DNA of 53,859 nt from Streptococcus sp. HMSC074B11 (GCF_001808705.1 NZ_KV794218.1:1-53859); one strand, 5' to 3'. Positions 16,756 to 25,803 are shown, counted from the stretch's first letter. Program-made: numbers and translations. Notes: generated by a model not told the origin, from the sequence alone.

Positions 16756-17925
16756 ATGGACTTAACCAAGCGATTTAATAAACAATTAGATAAGATTCAA
16801 GTTTCCTTGATTCGTCAGTTTGACCAGGCTATTTCAAAGATTCCTGGGGTTCTACGTCTGACATTGGGAGAGCCTGACTTTACAACTCCAGACCATGTCA
16901 AGGAGGCGGCTAAGCGAGCTATTGACCAAAATCAATCCTACTATACAGGGATGAGTGGTTTGTTGACCTTGCGCCAGGCAGCTAGTGATTTTGTAAGAGA
17001 AAAATACCAGCTAGACTATAATCCAGAGAATGAAATCTTGGTCACAATTGGTGCGACAGAGGCTCTATCAGCTACTTTGACAGCTATTTTAGAAGAGGGT
17101 GACAAGGTTCTCTTGCCAGCTCCTGCCTATCCTGGTTATGAACCAATTGTTAATCTAGTTGGTGCAGAGATTGTCGAGATTGATACGACTGAGAACGGTT
17201 TTGTCTTAACTCCTGAAATGCTGGAGAAGGCAATTCTGGAGCAGGGTGACAAGCTCAAGGCAGTCATTCTCAACTATCCAGCTAATCCTACAGGAATTAC
17301 TTATAGTCGCGAACAGTTGGAAGCCTTGGCAGACGTTTTACGTAAGTATGAGGTTTTCGTTGTCTGTGATGAGGTCTACTCAGAATTAACCTATACAGGG
17401 GAAAATCATGTCTCTTTGGGAACAATGCTGAGAGATCAGGCCATTATCATTAACGGTCTATCCAAATCACATGCTATGACAGGTTGGCGTTTAGGCTTTA
17501 TCTTCGCACCAGCAAACTTCACAGCTCAGTTAATCAAGAGTCACCAGTATTTGGTAACTGCTGCAAATACTATGGCTCAACATGCTGCAGTAGAAGCCTT
17601 AACAGCTGGTAAAGATGATGCAGAACCTATGAAGAAAGAGTATATCCAACGTCGGGACTACATTATCGAGAAAATGACTAATCTTGGTTTTGAGATTATC
17701 AAACCAGACGGTGCCTTTTATATCTTTGCTAAGATTCCAACAGGCTACAATCAAGATTCGTTTGCTTTTCTAAAAGATTTTGCTCACAAGAAGGCTGTTG
17801 CCTTTATCCCTGGTGCAGCTTTTGGTCAATATGGAGAAGGTTATGTGCGCTTGTCTTATGCAGCTAGCATGGAAATCATCAGAGAAGCTATGAAACGTCT
17901 TGAGGAGTACATGAGAGAAGCATGA
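16756..17925 (+). CDS. araT: Aromatic-type aminotransferase (class I/II)
   Basis: 389 residues. PLP-dependent fold type I aminotransferase, thought to act on aromatic amino acids. [42 protein letters not shown], and the PLP lysine in [15 protein letters not shown] (about residue 237) are present, as is the C-terminal RLSYA arginine. AAGGAGG supports the start. First gene of araT-recO-plsX-acpP, with 4-base overlap to recO. Confidence 0.93.
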   Translation: MDLTKRFNKQLDKIQVSLIRQFDQAISKIPGVLRLTLGEPDFTTPDHVKEAAKRAIDQNQSYYTGMSGLLTLRQAASDFVREKYQLDYNPENEILVTIGATEALSATLTAILEEGDKVLLPAPAYPGYEPIVNLVGAEIVEIDTTENGFVLTPEMLEKAILEQGDKLKAVILNYPANPTGITYSREQLEALADVLRKYEVFVVCDEVYSELTYTGENHVSLGTMLRDQAIIINGLSKSHAMTGWRLGFIFAPANFTAQLIKSHQYLVTAANTMAQHAAVEALTAGKDDAEPMKKEYIQRRDYIIEKMTNLGFEIIKPDGAFYIFAKIPTGYNQDSFAFLKDFAHKKAVAFIPGAAFGQYGEGYVRLSYAASMEIIREAMKRLEEYMREA

Positions 17926-18692
17926 TTCAGTCTATTACGAGTCAGGGGTTGGTGCTCTACAATCGTAATTTTCGTGAGGATGACAAGCTAGTCAAGATTT
18001 TTACAGAGCAGGTCGGCAAGCGGATGTTTTTTGTCAAACATGCCGGTCAGTCTAAACTGGCTCCAGTTATTCAACCTTTGGTGCTGGCTCGTTTTCTTTT
18101 GCGAATCAATGATGATGGACTTAGTTATATTGAAGACTATCATGAGGTGATGACCTTTCCAAAAATCAATAGTGATCTCTTTGTCATGGCCTATGCGACC
18201 TATGTGGCAGCTTTGGCAGATGCTAGTTTGCAGGACAATCACCAAGATGCTCCCTTGTTTGCTTTTTTACAAAAGACTTTAGAGTTGATGGAAGAGGGGC
18301 TAGATTATCAAGTTTTGACCAATATTTTTGAAATTCAGATCTTGACCCGTTTTGGAATTAGTCTTAATTTTAATGAGTGTGTTTTTTGCCATCGGGTGGG
18401 TCAGGCCTTTGATTTTTCTTTCAAATATGGTGCTTGCTTATGTCCTGAGCATTACCATAAGGACGAGAAACGTTGTCATCTGAATCCAAACATTCCCTAT
18501 TTGCTCAATCAATTTCAAGCTATCAACTTTGAGACTTTAGAGACTATTTCTCTCAAGTCTGAAATCAAGCAAGAATTGCGTCAGTTCATGGATCAAATTT
18601 ATGAAGAGTACGTCGGAATTCACCTAAAATCAAAGAAATTTATTGATTCCCTAGCTGATTGGGGACAATTACTAAAAGAGGAAGACAAATGA
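17922..18692 (+). CDS. recO: DNA repair protein RecO
   Basis: 256 residues. RecO loads RecA on SSB-coated DNA with RecR and RecF. N-terminal OB-fold ([23 protein letters not shown]), helical middle, and a zinc-binding segment CVFCHR...[15 protein letters not shown]. The start overlaps the araT stop (ATGA), and its own stop overlaps the plsX start, so the genes are translationally coupled. Confidence 0.94.
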   Translation: MIQSITSQGLVLYNRNFREDDKLVKIFTEQVGKRMFFVKHAGQSKLAPVIQPLVLARFLLRINDDGLSYIEDYHEVMTFPKINSDLFVMAYATYVAALADASLQDNHQDAPLFAFLQKTLELMEEGLDYQVLTNIFEIQILTRFGISLNFNECVFCHRVGQAFDFSFKYGACLCPEHYHKDEKRCHLNPNIPYLLNQFQAINFETLETISLKSEIKQELRQFMDQIYEEYVGIHLKSKKFIDSLADWGQLLKEEDK

Positions 18693-19681
18693 AAAAAATC
18701 GCAGTAGACGCAATGGGTGGCGATTACGCACCTCAAGCCATCGTTGAGGGTGTCAATCAAGCTCTTGCTGACTTTTCAGATATTGAAATTCAACTTTACG
18801 GAGACGAAAGCAAAATCAAGCAATATCTAACAGCTACAGAACGCGTCAGCATTATCCATACAGATGAAAAAATTGATTCGGATGATGAACCGACAAAAGC
18901 CATCCGTAAGAAGAAAAATGCCAGTATGGTATTGGCTGCTAAAGCTGTCAAAGATGGTGAGGCTGATGCCGTGCTATCAGCAGGGAATACGGGTGCTTTG
19001 CTTGCGGCAGGATTTTTCATCGTTGGTCGCATCAAGAATATCGATCGTCCAGGGCTTATGTCAACCTTACCAACAGTTGATGGAAAAGGATTTGACATGC
19101 TAGACCTCGGTGCCAATGCAGAAAACACAGCCCATCACCTGCATCAATACGCCATCTTAGGTTCTTTCTATGCTAAAAATGTTCGTGGAATTGCAAAACC
19201 ACGAGTTGGTTTGCTTAATAACGGGACAGAGAGTAGTAAGGGCGACCCGCTTCGCAAGGAAACTTATGACTTGCTAGCAGCTGATGAGAGTTTGAACTTT
19301 GTCGGTAATGTGGAAGCGCGTGATTTGATGGAGGGTGTTGCAGATGTTGTCGTGGCAGACGGTTTCACGGGAAACGCTGTGCTAAAATCCATCGAAGGAA
19401 CAGCCATGGGAATCATGGGCTTGCTTAAAAATGCTATTACAGGTGGTGGACTTCGAGCAAAACTTGGTGCTCTTCTTCTTAAGGATAGTCTTAGAGGTTT
19501 GAAAAAGCAACTCAACTATTCAGATGTTGGGGGGGCCGTCTTGTTTGGTGTTAAGGCGCCGGTTGTTAAGACTCATGGCTCAAGTGATGCCAAGGCTGTG
19601 TATAGTACGATTCGTCAGATTCGTACTATGCTAGAAACAGACGTAGTTGCTCAAACTGCGCGTGAATTTTCAGGAGAATAA
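18689..19681 (+). CDS. plsX: Phosphate acyltransferase PlsX
   Basis: 330 residues. Makes acyl-phosphate from acyl-ACP, the first step of phosphatidic acid synthesis in Firmicutes. The N-terminus [20 protein letters not shown] and the segments [14 protein letters not shown] and [13 protein letters not shown] are family signatures. The start at 18689 overlaps the recO stop; an in-frame codon at 18659 lies inside recO. The ACP gene follows after 5 bases, matching its substrate. Confidence 0.96.
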   Translation: MKKIAVDAMGGDYAPQAIVEGVNQALADFSDIEIQLYGDESKIKQYLTATERVSIIHTDEKIDSDDEPTKAIRKKKNASMVLAAKAVKDGEADAVLSAGNTGALLAAGFFIVGRIKNIDRPGLMSTLPTVDGKGFDMLDLGANAENTAHHLHQYAILGSFYAKNVRGIAKPRVGLLNNGTESSKGDPLRKETYDLLAADESLNFVGNVEARDLMEGVADVVVADGFTGNAVLKSIEGTAMGIMGLLKNAITGGGLRAKLGALLLKDSLRGLKKQLNYSDVGGAVLFGVKAPVVKTHGSSDAKAVYSTIRQIRTMLETDVVAQTAREFSGE

Positions 19682-19686
19682 TATAT

Positions 19687-19923
19687 ATGACAGATAAAGA
19701 AATTTTTGACCGTGTCGTGACCATTATCCAAGAACGTCAAGGGGAAGACTTCGTAGTAACAGAAGCCTTGAGTTTGAAGGATGATTTAGATGCTGATTCG
19801 GTAGATTTGATGGAATTCGTACTAACCATTGAGGATGAATTCGGAATCGAAATTAGTGATGAAGAAATCGACCACCTCCAAAGTGTAGCAGATGTATTGA
19901 AAGCCATTAAAGATAAAATCTAA
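19687..19923 (+). CDS. acpP: Acyl carrier protein
   Basis: 78 residues, strongly acidic. The phosphopantetheine attachment serine is Ser38 in DADSVDLMEF. Probably the second ACP of the genome, since streptococci carry another in the fab cluster; its pairing with plsX points to a role in phospholipid acyl transfer. Followed by a terminator. Confidence 0.93.
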   Translation: MTDKEIFDRVVTIIQERQGEDFVVTEALSLKDDLDADSVDLMEFVLTIEDEFGIEISDEEIDHLQSVADVLKAIKDKI

Positions 19924-19928
19924 CATAA

Positions 19929-19957
19929 AGCAACATGCAAGTCATGTTGTTTTTTTG
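19929..19957 (+). terminator. Terminator of the araT-acpP operon
   Basis: CAACATG/CATGTTG (19931-19937/19943-19949) with a 5-base loop and a T run. Confidence 0.88.
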
Positions 19958-20000
19958 TTTCTCGAAAAAAGATAAGATTTTGAAGTTTTATAGTCGAGTT

Positions 20001-20008
20001 TACGAATA
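20001..20008 (+). promoter_or_regulatory. cin-box (SigX late-competence promoter)
   Basis: A perfect TACGAATA, the -10-type box read by the competence sigma factor SigX, with T-rich DNA (TTTTGAAGTTTTA) upstream in the -25 zone. It lies 32 bases before the first of three micro-ORFs and heads the bacteriocin-like cluster. Late-competence induction of the cluster is inferred. Confidence 0.85.
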
Positions 20009-20039
20009 AAAAGATGAGAACAAAAAAGGAGGATTGCTG

Positions 20040-20090
20040 ATGTATGTGACAGGTCTTTATCCGTGGTTGATCAAGTGGTTTTTAAAATAA
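20040..20090 (+). CDS. Micro-peptide 1 (16 residues)
   Basis: Encodes MYVTGLYPWLIKWFLK. A full AAGGAGG lies 7 bases before the ATG, so translation is very likely despite the size. Hydrophobic, Trp-rich and cationic at the end; no leader or double-glycine site. Shares the pattern P-W-(L/F)-I-K-W with the next micro-ORF. Not recognised as any known family. Could be a leaderless membrane-active peptide, a signal, or a regulatory leader peptide. Confidence 0.65.
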   Translation: MYVTGLYPWLIKWFLK

Positions 20091-20165
20091 ATTTGACTTA
20101 GTTGTTTATTTTAAAATTATTTTATCGAATAGATAAGTAAGAAGAATAGGAAAGGAGTTTGATTA

Positions 20166-20216
20166 ATGTATTTACCAATTTTACTTCCATGGTTTATCAA
20201 ATGGTATTTTAAATAA
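20166..20216 (+). CDS. Micro-peptide 2 (16 residues)
   Basis: Encodes MYLPILLPWFIKWYFK, clearly paralogous to micro-peptide 1. AAAGGAG lies 8 bases upstream. The DNA before it resembles that before micro-peptide 3, with the shared GAATAGATAAGTRAGAAGAA, so the units arose by tandem duplication of about 125 bases. Confidence 0.65.
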   Translation: MYLPILLPWFIKWYFK

Positions 20217-20288
20217 ATTAAATTTATTCATTCATTTTAAAATGATTTCTTGAATAGATAAGTGAGAAGAAAAGGAAGGAGAATAGAA

Positions 20289-20342
20289 ATGATTATTTCA
20301 GTTATTTATCCAATTTGGCTTTTAAAATGGTTTAAAGGTTAA
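20289..20342 (+). CDS. Micro-peptide 3 (17 residues)
   Basis: Encodes MIISVIYPIWLLKWFKG. AAGGAAGGAG upstream. More divergent, but keeps the aromatic-Pro start of the core and the LKWF-K end. The conserved end with variable start across three copies argues for selection on the peptide, not on the RNA. Confidence 0.63.
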   Translation: MIISVIYPIWLLKWFKG

Positions 20343-20383
20343 AAATCACAAACAAAAAACTATAAAAATAAAGGAGAAAACAA

Positions 20384-20578
20384 ATGACAAACTTTGACAA
20401 AATGGAACAGAACTTTGCAGCTCTTACGGAAGAAGAGCTGATGGAAGTGGATGGGGGAGCACTGCCTCTTGTACTCGCTGGAGTATCTATTTGGAAGGTA
20501 GGTGCGGCAGTAGCAGGTGGAGCAACAGCGCTTTTTGCTGGAGGAGCAGCTTTGGGGTATTATGCAAATAGACCATAA
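20384..20578 (+). CDS. Double-glycine bacteriocin-like peptide A
   Basis: 64 residues. Leader MTNFDKMEQNFAALTEEELMEVDGG (25 residues) has the L-x(3)-E-L-x(4)-GG pattern of peptides exported by C39-peptidase ABC transporters. The 39-residue mature part is small-residue rich with GG and GxxxG-like pairs, typical of class IIb/IIc membrane-active bacteriocins. AAGGAG lies before the ATG. Similar in style to the competence-induced CibAB peptides, which also act in fratricide; the exporter ComAB is encoded 1.7 kb downstream. Confidence 0.88.
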   Translation: MTNFDKMEQNFAALTEEELMEVDGGALPLVLAGVSIWKVGAAVAGGATALFAGGAALGYYANRP

Positions 20579-20605
20579 TCTGATTGTAGTCAGAGAGGCA
20601 TTTCT

Positions 20606-20806
20606 ATGTTTTTAAAAAAAGAAGTGATATTATTAGGGGTATTGTTATCGCTACGTATTATTTTTACTATTGTTCAAATTTTAATTGACTATAAAATATT
20701 ACCTGGACAGTATAGTGTAAATTTTATGGATATTTCAGAAGTATTTACCTATCCAATACTCATTTTAATCATTTATATAGCAATAAAATATAATACAAAG
20801 GAGTAA
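20606..20806 (+). CDS. Small membrane protein, probable immunity protein
   Basis: 66 residues with two hydrophobic helices (about 6-25 and 45-62) and a Lys-rich end. No family recognised. The position directly after a bacteriocin-like gene and the size and topology are those of bacteriocin immunity proteins; this is inference from context. The ribosome site GAGAGG is weak. Confidence 0.65.
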   Translation: MFLKKEVILLGVLLSLRIIFTIVQILIDYKILPGQYSVNFMDISEVFTYPILILIIYIAIKYNTKE

Positions 20807-20808
20807 TG

Positions 20809-20982
20809 ATGAACATGAACTTAGAACAATTTTATCAATTATCTGACGATGAATTAGTGAGAACAAAAGGTGGTTTTGGTCTTGCGGAAGCAGTTGGGAT
20901 TGCAGGAGTACTGAATGCTGCTGTACAAATTTTTAATGCTGGTTACAAATTTGGTTCAGATTTTGCTCGTCGTGGGCGTTAG
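20809..20982 (+). CDS. Double-glycine bacteriocin-like peptide B
   Basis: 57 residues. Leader MNMNLEQFYQLSDDELVRTKGG (22 residues) and a 35-residue mature part beginning FGLAEAVGIAGVLNAA and ending with the cationic SDFARRGR. AAAGGAG lies 5 bases before this ATG; neighbouring in-frame ATGs at 20806 and 20815 are alternatives. Starts 2 bases after the preceding stop. Could form a two-peptide pair with A or with peptide C. Confidence 0.82.
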   Translation: MNMNLEQFYQLSDDELVRTKGGFGLAEAVGIAGVLNAAVQIFNAGYKFGSDFARRGR

Positions 20983-20986
20983 ATAA

Positions 20987-21188
20987 TGAACAATCGCAAC
21001 ACTGATCTCAATACATTGTTGCCATAGTTCCTTTGGTGGCAATAGGTCTCAATCTCGTGCTTCATGTAATTCGTACAGGTTCTTTATTATCCTTTGATTG
21101 GAAATGGTATTTAGTTGGATTGATTGCCTCAGGCTATTTTGGGATTTTTTGCAAGGATTTGTCAAAATATAATCCAAACTATAAATGA
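20987..21188 (+). pseudogene. Frameshifted small membrane protein (immunity-like)
   Basis: Starts MNNRNTDLNTLLP and stops; in the next frame it continues AIVPLVAIGLNLVLHVIRTG, SFDWKWYLVGLIASGYF and ends NPNYK at 21188. The joined product would be a two-helix protein of about 66 residues. A one-base change near 21022-21026 breaks it, so immunity to peptide B may be lost, or the frameshift is a sequencing error. Confidence 0.65.
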
Positions 21189-21259
21189 TGAATCTGAATG
21201 AAAAGGATTTTGTCCGTGTGAATGGCGGAAAAACTCTGTCATTTTTGTCAGATAAATAG
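21188..21259 (+). CDS. Mini double-glycine peptide (23 residues)
   Basis: Encodes MNLNEKDFVRVNGG followed by KTLSFLSDK and a stop. The leader keeps the E-K-D-F-x-x-V-N-GG pattern of double-glycine precursors but the mature part is only 9 residues, shorter than normal bacteriocins. It may be a truncated bacteriocin or a short exported signal. Its start overlaps the end of the preceding broken gene by one base. Confidence 0.5.
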   Translation: MNLNEKDFVRVNGGKTLSFLSDK

Positions 21260-21268
21260 GAGTCTGCT

Positions 21269-21469
21269 ATGAAAAAATTTTTATTGGGATTTGCTGAGGG
21301 ATATTTTATCGTGTCAGTCATTATCTACATTGTAACGTATTTGATTTTGAAAAAACCGATCAATACCTTGTTTTATCCAGAAATCTATCCGATTCTACTT
21401 GGTCTGTTTTATGTAGGGTATAAGTGTAGTTCAGAAAATAAAAATGATCTATTTGAAACTAATCATTAA
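21269..21469 (+). CDS. Small membrane protein, probable immunity protein
   Basis: 66 residues with two hydrophobic helices (about 5-27 and 37-53) and a polar C-terminus. Not recognised. AGGAG 10 bases upstream of the ATG. Context suggests immunity. Confidence 0.65.
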   Translation: MKKFLLGFAEGYFIVSVIIYIVTYLILKKPINTLFYPEIYPILLGLFYVGYKCSSENKNDLFETNH

Positions 21470-21501
21470 GTTGAACTAAAAAGGAATAAAAGTGAACTTG
21501 T

Positions 21502-21678
21502 ATGAAAAATCTAAAAAATGTAATGGGAGCCTTTTTAATTATTTTTGGAGTGCTTTGCATATTAGGAGACTTAAATGTAATTACCTTTAATGTTGAAAAA
21601 TATTTCCAATCAGAGTTATTTGTTCCGATGCTTATTTTGATGATGAGTTATTTAGATTCAGGTAAAGACAAGGTTTAA
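21502..21678 (+). CDS. Small membrane protein
   Basis: 58 residues starting MKNLKNVMGAFLIIFGVLCI, with two hydrophobic stretches. Not recognised. The Shine-Dalgarno (AAGGA) is about 18 bases upstream, so translation is less certain than for its neighbours. Possibly another immunity protein. Confidence 0.5.
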   Translation: MKNLKNVMGAFLIIFGVLCILGDLNVITFNVEKYFQSELFVPMLILMMSYLDSGKDKV

Positions 21679-21772
21679 ATAGAACTATTATTAGTATGTG
21701 GCAAATGCTATTGAATAATCATCTTTTAGTTGTTATCAATGAAATAGGAACTAAAAAAGAATGGAGAAATAA

Positions 21773-21871
21773 ATGAATATCTCAGAAGAATTTGCGGCTA
21801 TCATTATATCAGCCTCAGGAATAGTAGGACTTTTGGTTGGAGTAGCTATTGGATTAGCTAGTATTATTTAA
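21773..21871 (+). CDS. 32-residue hydrophobic peptide
   Basis: Starts MNISEEFAAIIISASG and continues as one hydrophobic, Gly/Ala-rich helix. No double-glycine leader. GGAG 5-6 bases upstream. Could be a leaderless bacteriocin-like or accessory membrane peptide. Not recognised. Confidence 0.5.
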   Translation: MNISEEFAAIIISASGIVGLLVGVAIGLASII

Positions 21872-21888
21872 AAAGGAGTAGATGAAAG

Positions 21889-22044
21889 ATGAAGAAACTG
21901 AGTAAAAAATTTGCTATTATGACAGAGGAAGACTTGGCTGTAACTAAGGGAGGTTTCATTGCTAGTGCTTCCACGGCGATTGCTTGGGGAGTTTTAGGAG
22001 GAACTTCTTATATGTTTGGGCGTTATTTAGGAAGTAGACGTTAA
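21889..22044 (+). CDS. Double-glycine bacteriocin-like peptide C
   Basis: 51 residues. Leader MKKLSKKFAIMTEEDLAVTKGG (22 residues), then a 29-residue mature part starting FIASASTAIAWGVLGG and ending FGRYLGSRR. Cationic end and GG pair resemble peptides A and B. AAAGGAG lies about 10 bases upstream. Last gene before the cluster terminator. Confidence 0.82.
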   Translation: MKKLSKKFAIMTEEDLAVTKGGFIASASTAIAWGVLGGTSYMFGRYLGSRR

Positions 22045-22110
22045 TTTAAAAATTTGTGGCAAATCGTAAAAAAATTGGAAAAGGTAAGAAATATTAATCA
22101 TTATATTTTC

Positions 22111-22140
22111 TAGGTAGGACGTTTCTTCTACCTATTTTTA
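22111..22140 (+). terminator. Terminator of the bacteriocin-like cluster
   Basis: TAGGTAG/CTACCTA (22111-22117/22128-22134) with a 10-base loop, followed by TTTTTATTT. It separates the cin-box cluster from comAB. Confidence 0.75.
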
Positions 22141-22153
22141 TTTAGGAAAAAGT

Positions 22154-22220
22154 GCCGTTCAGGTGCAGTTATTGTTTTTTTAGAAATAATTTTCTTTTTG
22201 CTTCTTTGTTTGGATAAAAT
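22154..22220 (+). promoter_or_regulatory. Probable ComE-controlled comAB promoter
   Basis: GCCGTTCAG (22154-22162) fits the first half of the ComE direct repeat; 12 bases later TTTTTTTAG is a poor second half. A -10-like TAAAAT lies at 22215-22220. ComE~P activation of comAB is established in pneumococcus; the match here is incomplete. Confidence 0.5.
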
Positions 22221-22267
22221 AATCTTACAAAGTTTTCTTTGGAGATTGTTAGGAAAAGGAGTAGAAT

Positions 22268-24421
22268 ATGAAATTTAGTAAACGGCATTATCGTCCTCAG
22301 GTAGACCAGATGGACTGCGGTGTGGCTTCATTAGCCATGGTCTTTGGTTATTATGGTAGTTATTATTCTCTGGCTCACTTGCGAGAGTTGGCCAAGACGA
22401 CCATGGATGGGACTACGGCTTTAGGCTTAGTCAAGGTTGCAGAGGAAATTGGTTTTGAGACGCGAGCAATAAAGGCGGACATGACCTTGTTTGATTTGCC
22501 GGATGTAACCTTTCCTTTTGTGGCTCATGTGCTTAAGGAAGGAAAATTGCTCCATTATTATGTAGTGACTGGGCAGGACAAGAACAACATTCATATCGCT
22601 GATCCAGATCCTAGTGTTAAGCTGACCAAGATTTCTCGTGAACGCTTTGCCAAGGAGTGGACAGGAATCACTATTTTTATGGCACCATCTCCGACTTATA
22701 AGCCTCATAAGGAACAAAAAAATGGTCTGCTTTCCTTTATCCCTATATTAGTGAAACAGCGAGGTTTGATTGTTAATATCGTTTTGGCGACCCTCTTGGT
22801 GACCTTGATTAACATTGTGGGTTCTTATTATCTGCAGTCTATCATTGACACTTATGTACCAGATCAGATGCGCTCGACACTGGGAATTATTTCGATAGGG
22901 CTAGTCATCGTTTATGTCCTTCAGCAAATCTTATCTTATGCCCAGGAGTATCTCTTACTTGTTTTGGGGCAACGCTTGTCGATTGACGTGATTTTATCCT
23001 ACATCAAGCACGTTTTTCATTTACCTATGTCCTTTTTTGCGACACGACGGACAGGGGAAATCGTGTCTCGTTTCACGGATGCAAATAGTATCATCGATGC
23101 GCTGGCTTCGACCATTCTGTCAATCTTTTTGGATGTATCTACTGTCTTGATTATTTCAGTAGTTCTATTTTCGCAGAATAGCAATCTCTTTTTCATGAGT
23201 TTACTAGCCCTTCCTATCTACACAGTGATTATCTTTGCTTTTATGAAGCCCTTTGAAAAGATGAATCGGGAAACTATGGAAGCCAATGCGGTTCTGTCTT
23301 CTTCTATCATTGAGGACATCAATGGTATTGAGACCATCAAGTCCTTAACTAGTGAAAGTTCACGCTACCAAAAGATTGACAAGGAATTTGTAGATTATCT
23401 GAAAAAATCTTTTACTTACAGTCGAGCAGAAAGTCAGCAAAAGGCTCTGAAAAAGCTTGCCCAACTCTTGCTCAATGTTGCCATTCTCTGGATGGGGGCT
23501 CTCCTAGTCATGGATAATAAGATGAGTTTGGGCCAGTTGATTACCTATAATACCTTGCTTATTTACTTTACAAATCCTTTGGAGAATATCATCAATCTGC
23601 AAACCAAGCTTCAGACAGCGCAGGTTGCCAATAACCGTCTCAATGAAGTTTATCTGGTTACATCTGAGTTTGAGGAAAAGAAAACAGTCTCAGATTTGAG
23701 CTTGCTGCAAGGAGATATGACTTTCAAGCAGGTTCACTACAAGTATGGCTATGGTCGAGATGTCTTGTCGGACATCAATCTAACCATTCCGCAAGGCTCT
23801 AAAGTGGCTTTTGTGGGAATTTCAGGATCGGGTAAGACGACCTTGGCTAAGATGATGGTTAATTTTTACGATCCAAGTCAGGGGGAGATTAGTCTGGGTG
23901 GTGTCAATCTCAATCAGATTGATAAAAAGGCTCTGCGCCAGTATATCAACTACCTGCCTCAGCAGCCCTATGTTTTCAATGGAACGATCTTGGAGAATCT
24001 TCTCCTCGGAGCTAAGGAGGGGACGACCCAGGAGGATATCTTGAGAGCAGTGGAGTTGGCAGAGATTCGGGAGGATATTGAGCGCATGCCACTGAATTAC
24101 CAGACAGAATTGACTTCGGATGGATCGGGCATTTCAGGTGGTCAACGTCAGAGGATCGCTCTGGCGCGTGCTCTCTTGACCGATGCGCCTGTCTTGATCT
24201 TGGATGAGGCGACCAGCAGTCTGGATATTTTGACCGAGAAGCGAATTGTCGATAATCTGATGACTTTGGATAAGACCTTGATTTTCATCGCCCACCGCTT
24301 GACCATTGCTGAGCGGACAGAGAAGGTTGTCGTTTTGGATCAGGGAAAGATTGTCGAAGAGGGTACACATATGGAATTACTGGCTCAGGGTGGTTTCTAT
24401 GCCCACTTGGTGAATAGTTAG
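22268..24421 (+). CDS. comA: ComA, CSP exporter/protease (C39 ABC transporter)
   Basis: 717 residues. Cleaves the double-glycine leader of ComC and exports the competence-stimulating peptide; it can also process bacteriocin precursors. The N-terminal C39 peptidase has the triad Cys17 (MDCGVASLAM), His96 (LLHYYV) and Asp112. Six membrane helices follow, then an ATPase with Walker A GISGSGKTT, signature SGGQRQR and Walker B LILDEATSS. GGAG lies before the start. comB follows after 12 bases. Confidence 0.97.
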   Translation: MKFSKRHYRPQVDQMDCGVASLAMVFGYYGSYYSLAHLRELAKTTMDGTTALGLVKVAEEIGFETRAIKADMTLFDLPDVTFPFVAHVLKEGKLLHYYVVTGQDKNNIHIADPDPSVKLTKISRERFAKEWTGITIFMAPSPTYKPHKEQKNGLLSFIPILVKQRGLIVNIVLATLLVTLINIVGSYYLQSIIDTYVPDQMRSTLGIISIGLVIVYVLQQILSYAQEYLLLVLGQRLSIDVILSYIKHVFHLPMSFFATRRTGEIVSRFTDANSIIDALASTILSIFLDVSTVLIISVVLFSQNSNLFFMSLLALPIYTVIIFAFMKPFEKMNRETMEANAVLSSSIIEDINGIETIKSLTSESSRYQKIDKEFVDYLKKSFTYSRAESQQKALKKLAQLLLNVAILWMGALLVMDNKMSLGQLITYNTLLIYFTNPLENIINLQTKLQTAQVANNRLNEVYLVTSEFEEKKTVSDLSLLQGDMTFKQVHYKYGYGRDVLSDINLTIPQGSKVAFVGISGSGKTTLAKMMVNFYDPSQGEISLGGVNLNQIDKKALRQYINYLPQQPYVFNGTILENLLLGAKEGTTQEDILRAVELAEIREDIERMPLNYQTELTSDGSGISGGQRQRIALARALLTDAPVLILDEATSSLDILTEKRIVDNLMTLDKTLIFIAHRLTIAERTEKVVVLDQGKIVEEGTHMELLAQGGFYAHLVNS

Positions 24422-24433
24422 AGAGGAGAAAAG

Positions 24434-25774
24434 ATGCAATCAGAATTTTTAGAAAGTGCTGAGTTTTACAATCGTCGTTACCATAATTTTTCTAGTTATG
24501 TGATTTTTCCAAGTTTTATCTTGTTTTTGTTCCTGATCGTTTTTTCAATCTTTGCCCAAAAGGAGATAAGCTTGACAGCTGGAGCTACGGTAGAACCTGC
24601 TCGTATCATTGCTACCATTCAGTCTAGTAGTAATAGTAAGATTGTGGCGAATCATTTGGCTGAAAATAAGTTTGTCAAGCAAGGGGATCTTCTCGTTCAA
24701 TACCAAGAGGGAGCAGAAGCCGTTCAGGCTGAGAATTATGCCAGTCAGTTGGAAATGCTCAAGGATCAGAAGGTTCAACTGGAGTATTTAAAAGCAAGCC
24801 TTCAAGCAGGAAGTGATCAATTTCCAGAAGCAGATAAATTTGGCTATCAGCATAGTTTTTTAGATTATCTAAATCAAGTTGCTAGTTTACGGAGTCAGGT
24901 TGAGCAACAAAATGCTAGTATATCATCTCAAAATGCAGCAGCCAGTGGTAGTCAGGCAGAATTAGGCAATCTCATCGGAGAAACCCAGTCCAAAATTAAA
25001 GAATATCAGCAAGCCAAGTCTGCTATTCAGGGTGATGGACACTTAGAGAGTGATCATCCAGCTTATGCTATTTATCAGTCGACAAAGGAGCAAGGATCGG
25101 AAACCAAACAGCAGGCCTTATCTCAGCTAGATGCTCAAATCACTCAGTTGGAGTCAACTCTTGCAGGTTATCGAGTACAGTATGCAGGTTCAGGAGCCCA
25201 GCAAGCTTATGCATCTGGATTGGGAAGTCAGTTGGAGTCATTAAAATCTCAGCAACTAGCCAAGGTAGGCCAGGAATTAACGCTCTTGGATCAGAAAATT
25301 CTTGAAGCGGAGTCGGGTAAAAAGATTCAAGGGAATCTTTTAGAGAAGGAGAAAATTACAGCAACAGAAGATGGTGTTCTACATTTGAATCCTGAGCATA
25401 GTCGATCTACCATCATTCCAGAAGGAACTATCCTCGCTCACCTTTTTCCGCAGTTGGCTAGAGAGAGGAAGGCAAAACTGACAGCTTATATCAGTTCTAA
25501 GGAAGTGGCTGGTCTCAAGCCTGGAAATGAGGTACGATTTACAACGGTAACGGATGCCAATAAGCAGCTAGTATTGACATCCAAGATTACGAATATCGAT
25601 ACCAGTGCGACTCAGACAGAAAAGGGCAATTTCTTTAAATTAGAGGCAGAGACGGATTTGAATGCTGAACAAGCAGAAAAACTTCGTTATGGACTTGAAG
25701 GTCGTTTGACTATGATTACAGGTAGGAAGAGTTTTTTACGCTACTATCTTGATCGTTTTTTGAAACAAGAATAA
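24434..25774 (+). CDS. comB: ComB, accessory protein of the ComA exporter
   Basis: 446 residues. HlyD-type membrane fusion protein: one N-terminal membrane helix (about residues 22-42), a lipoyl-like barrel ([23 protein letters not shown]), a long coiled coil rich in Gln/Ala (about 95-300), and a C-terminal beta domain. It begins [15 protein letters not shown] like pneumococcal ComB but differs at many positions in the coiled coil, which supports a non-pneumococcal Mitis-group host. Confidence 0.95.
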   Translation: MQSEFLESAEFYNRRYHNFSSYVIFPSFILFLFLIVFSIFAQKEISLTAGATVEPARIIATIQSSSNSKIVANHLAENKFVKQGDLLVQYQEGAEAVQAENYASQLEMLKDQKVQLEYLKASLQAGSDQFPEADKFGYQHSFLDYLNQVASLRSQVEQQNASISSQNAAASGSQAELGNLIGETQSKIKEYQQAKSAIQGDGHLESDHPAYAIYQSTKEQGSETKQQALSQLDAQITQLESTLAGYRVQYAGSGAQQAYASGLGSQLESLKSQQLAKVGQELTLLDQKILEAESGKKIQGNLLEKEKITATEDGVLHLNPEHSRSTIIPEGTILAHLFPQLARERKAKLTAYISSKEVAGLKPGNEVRFTTVTDANKQLVLTSKITNIDTSATQTEKGNFFKLEAETDLNAEQAEKLRYGLEGRLTMITGRKSFLRYYLDRFLKQE

Positions 25775-25803
25775 AGTTCTCATTTTAACTCAATTCAATC
25801 TTA

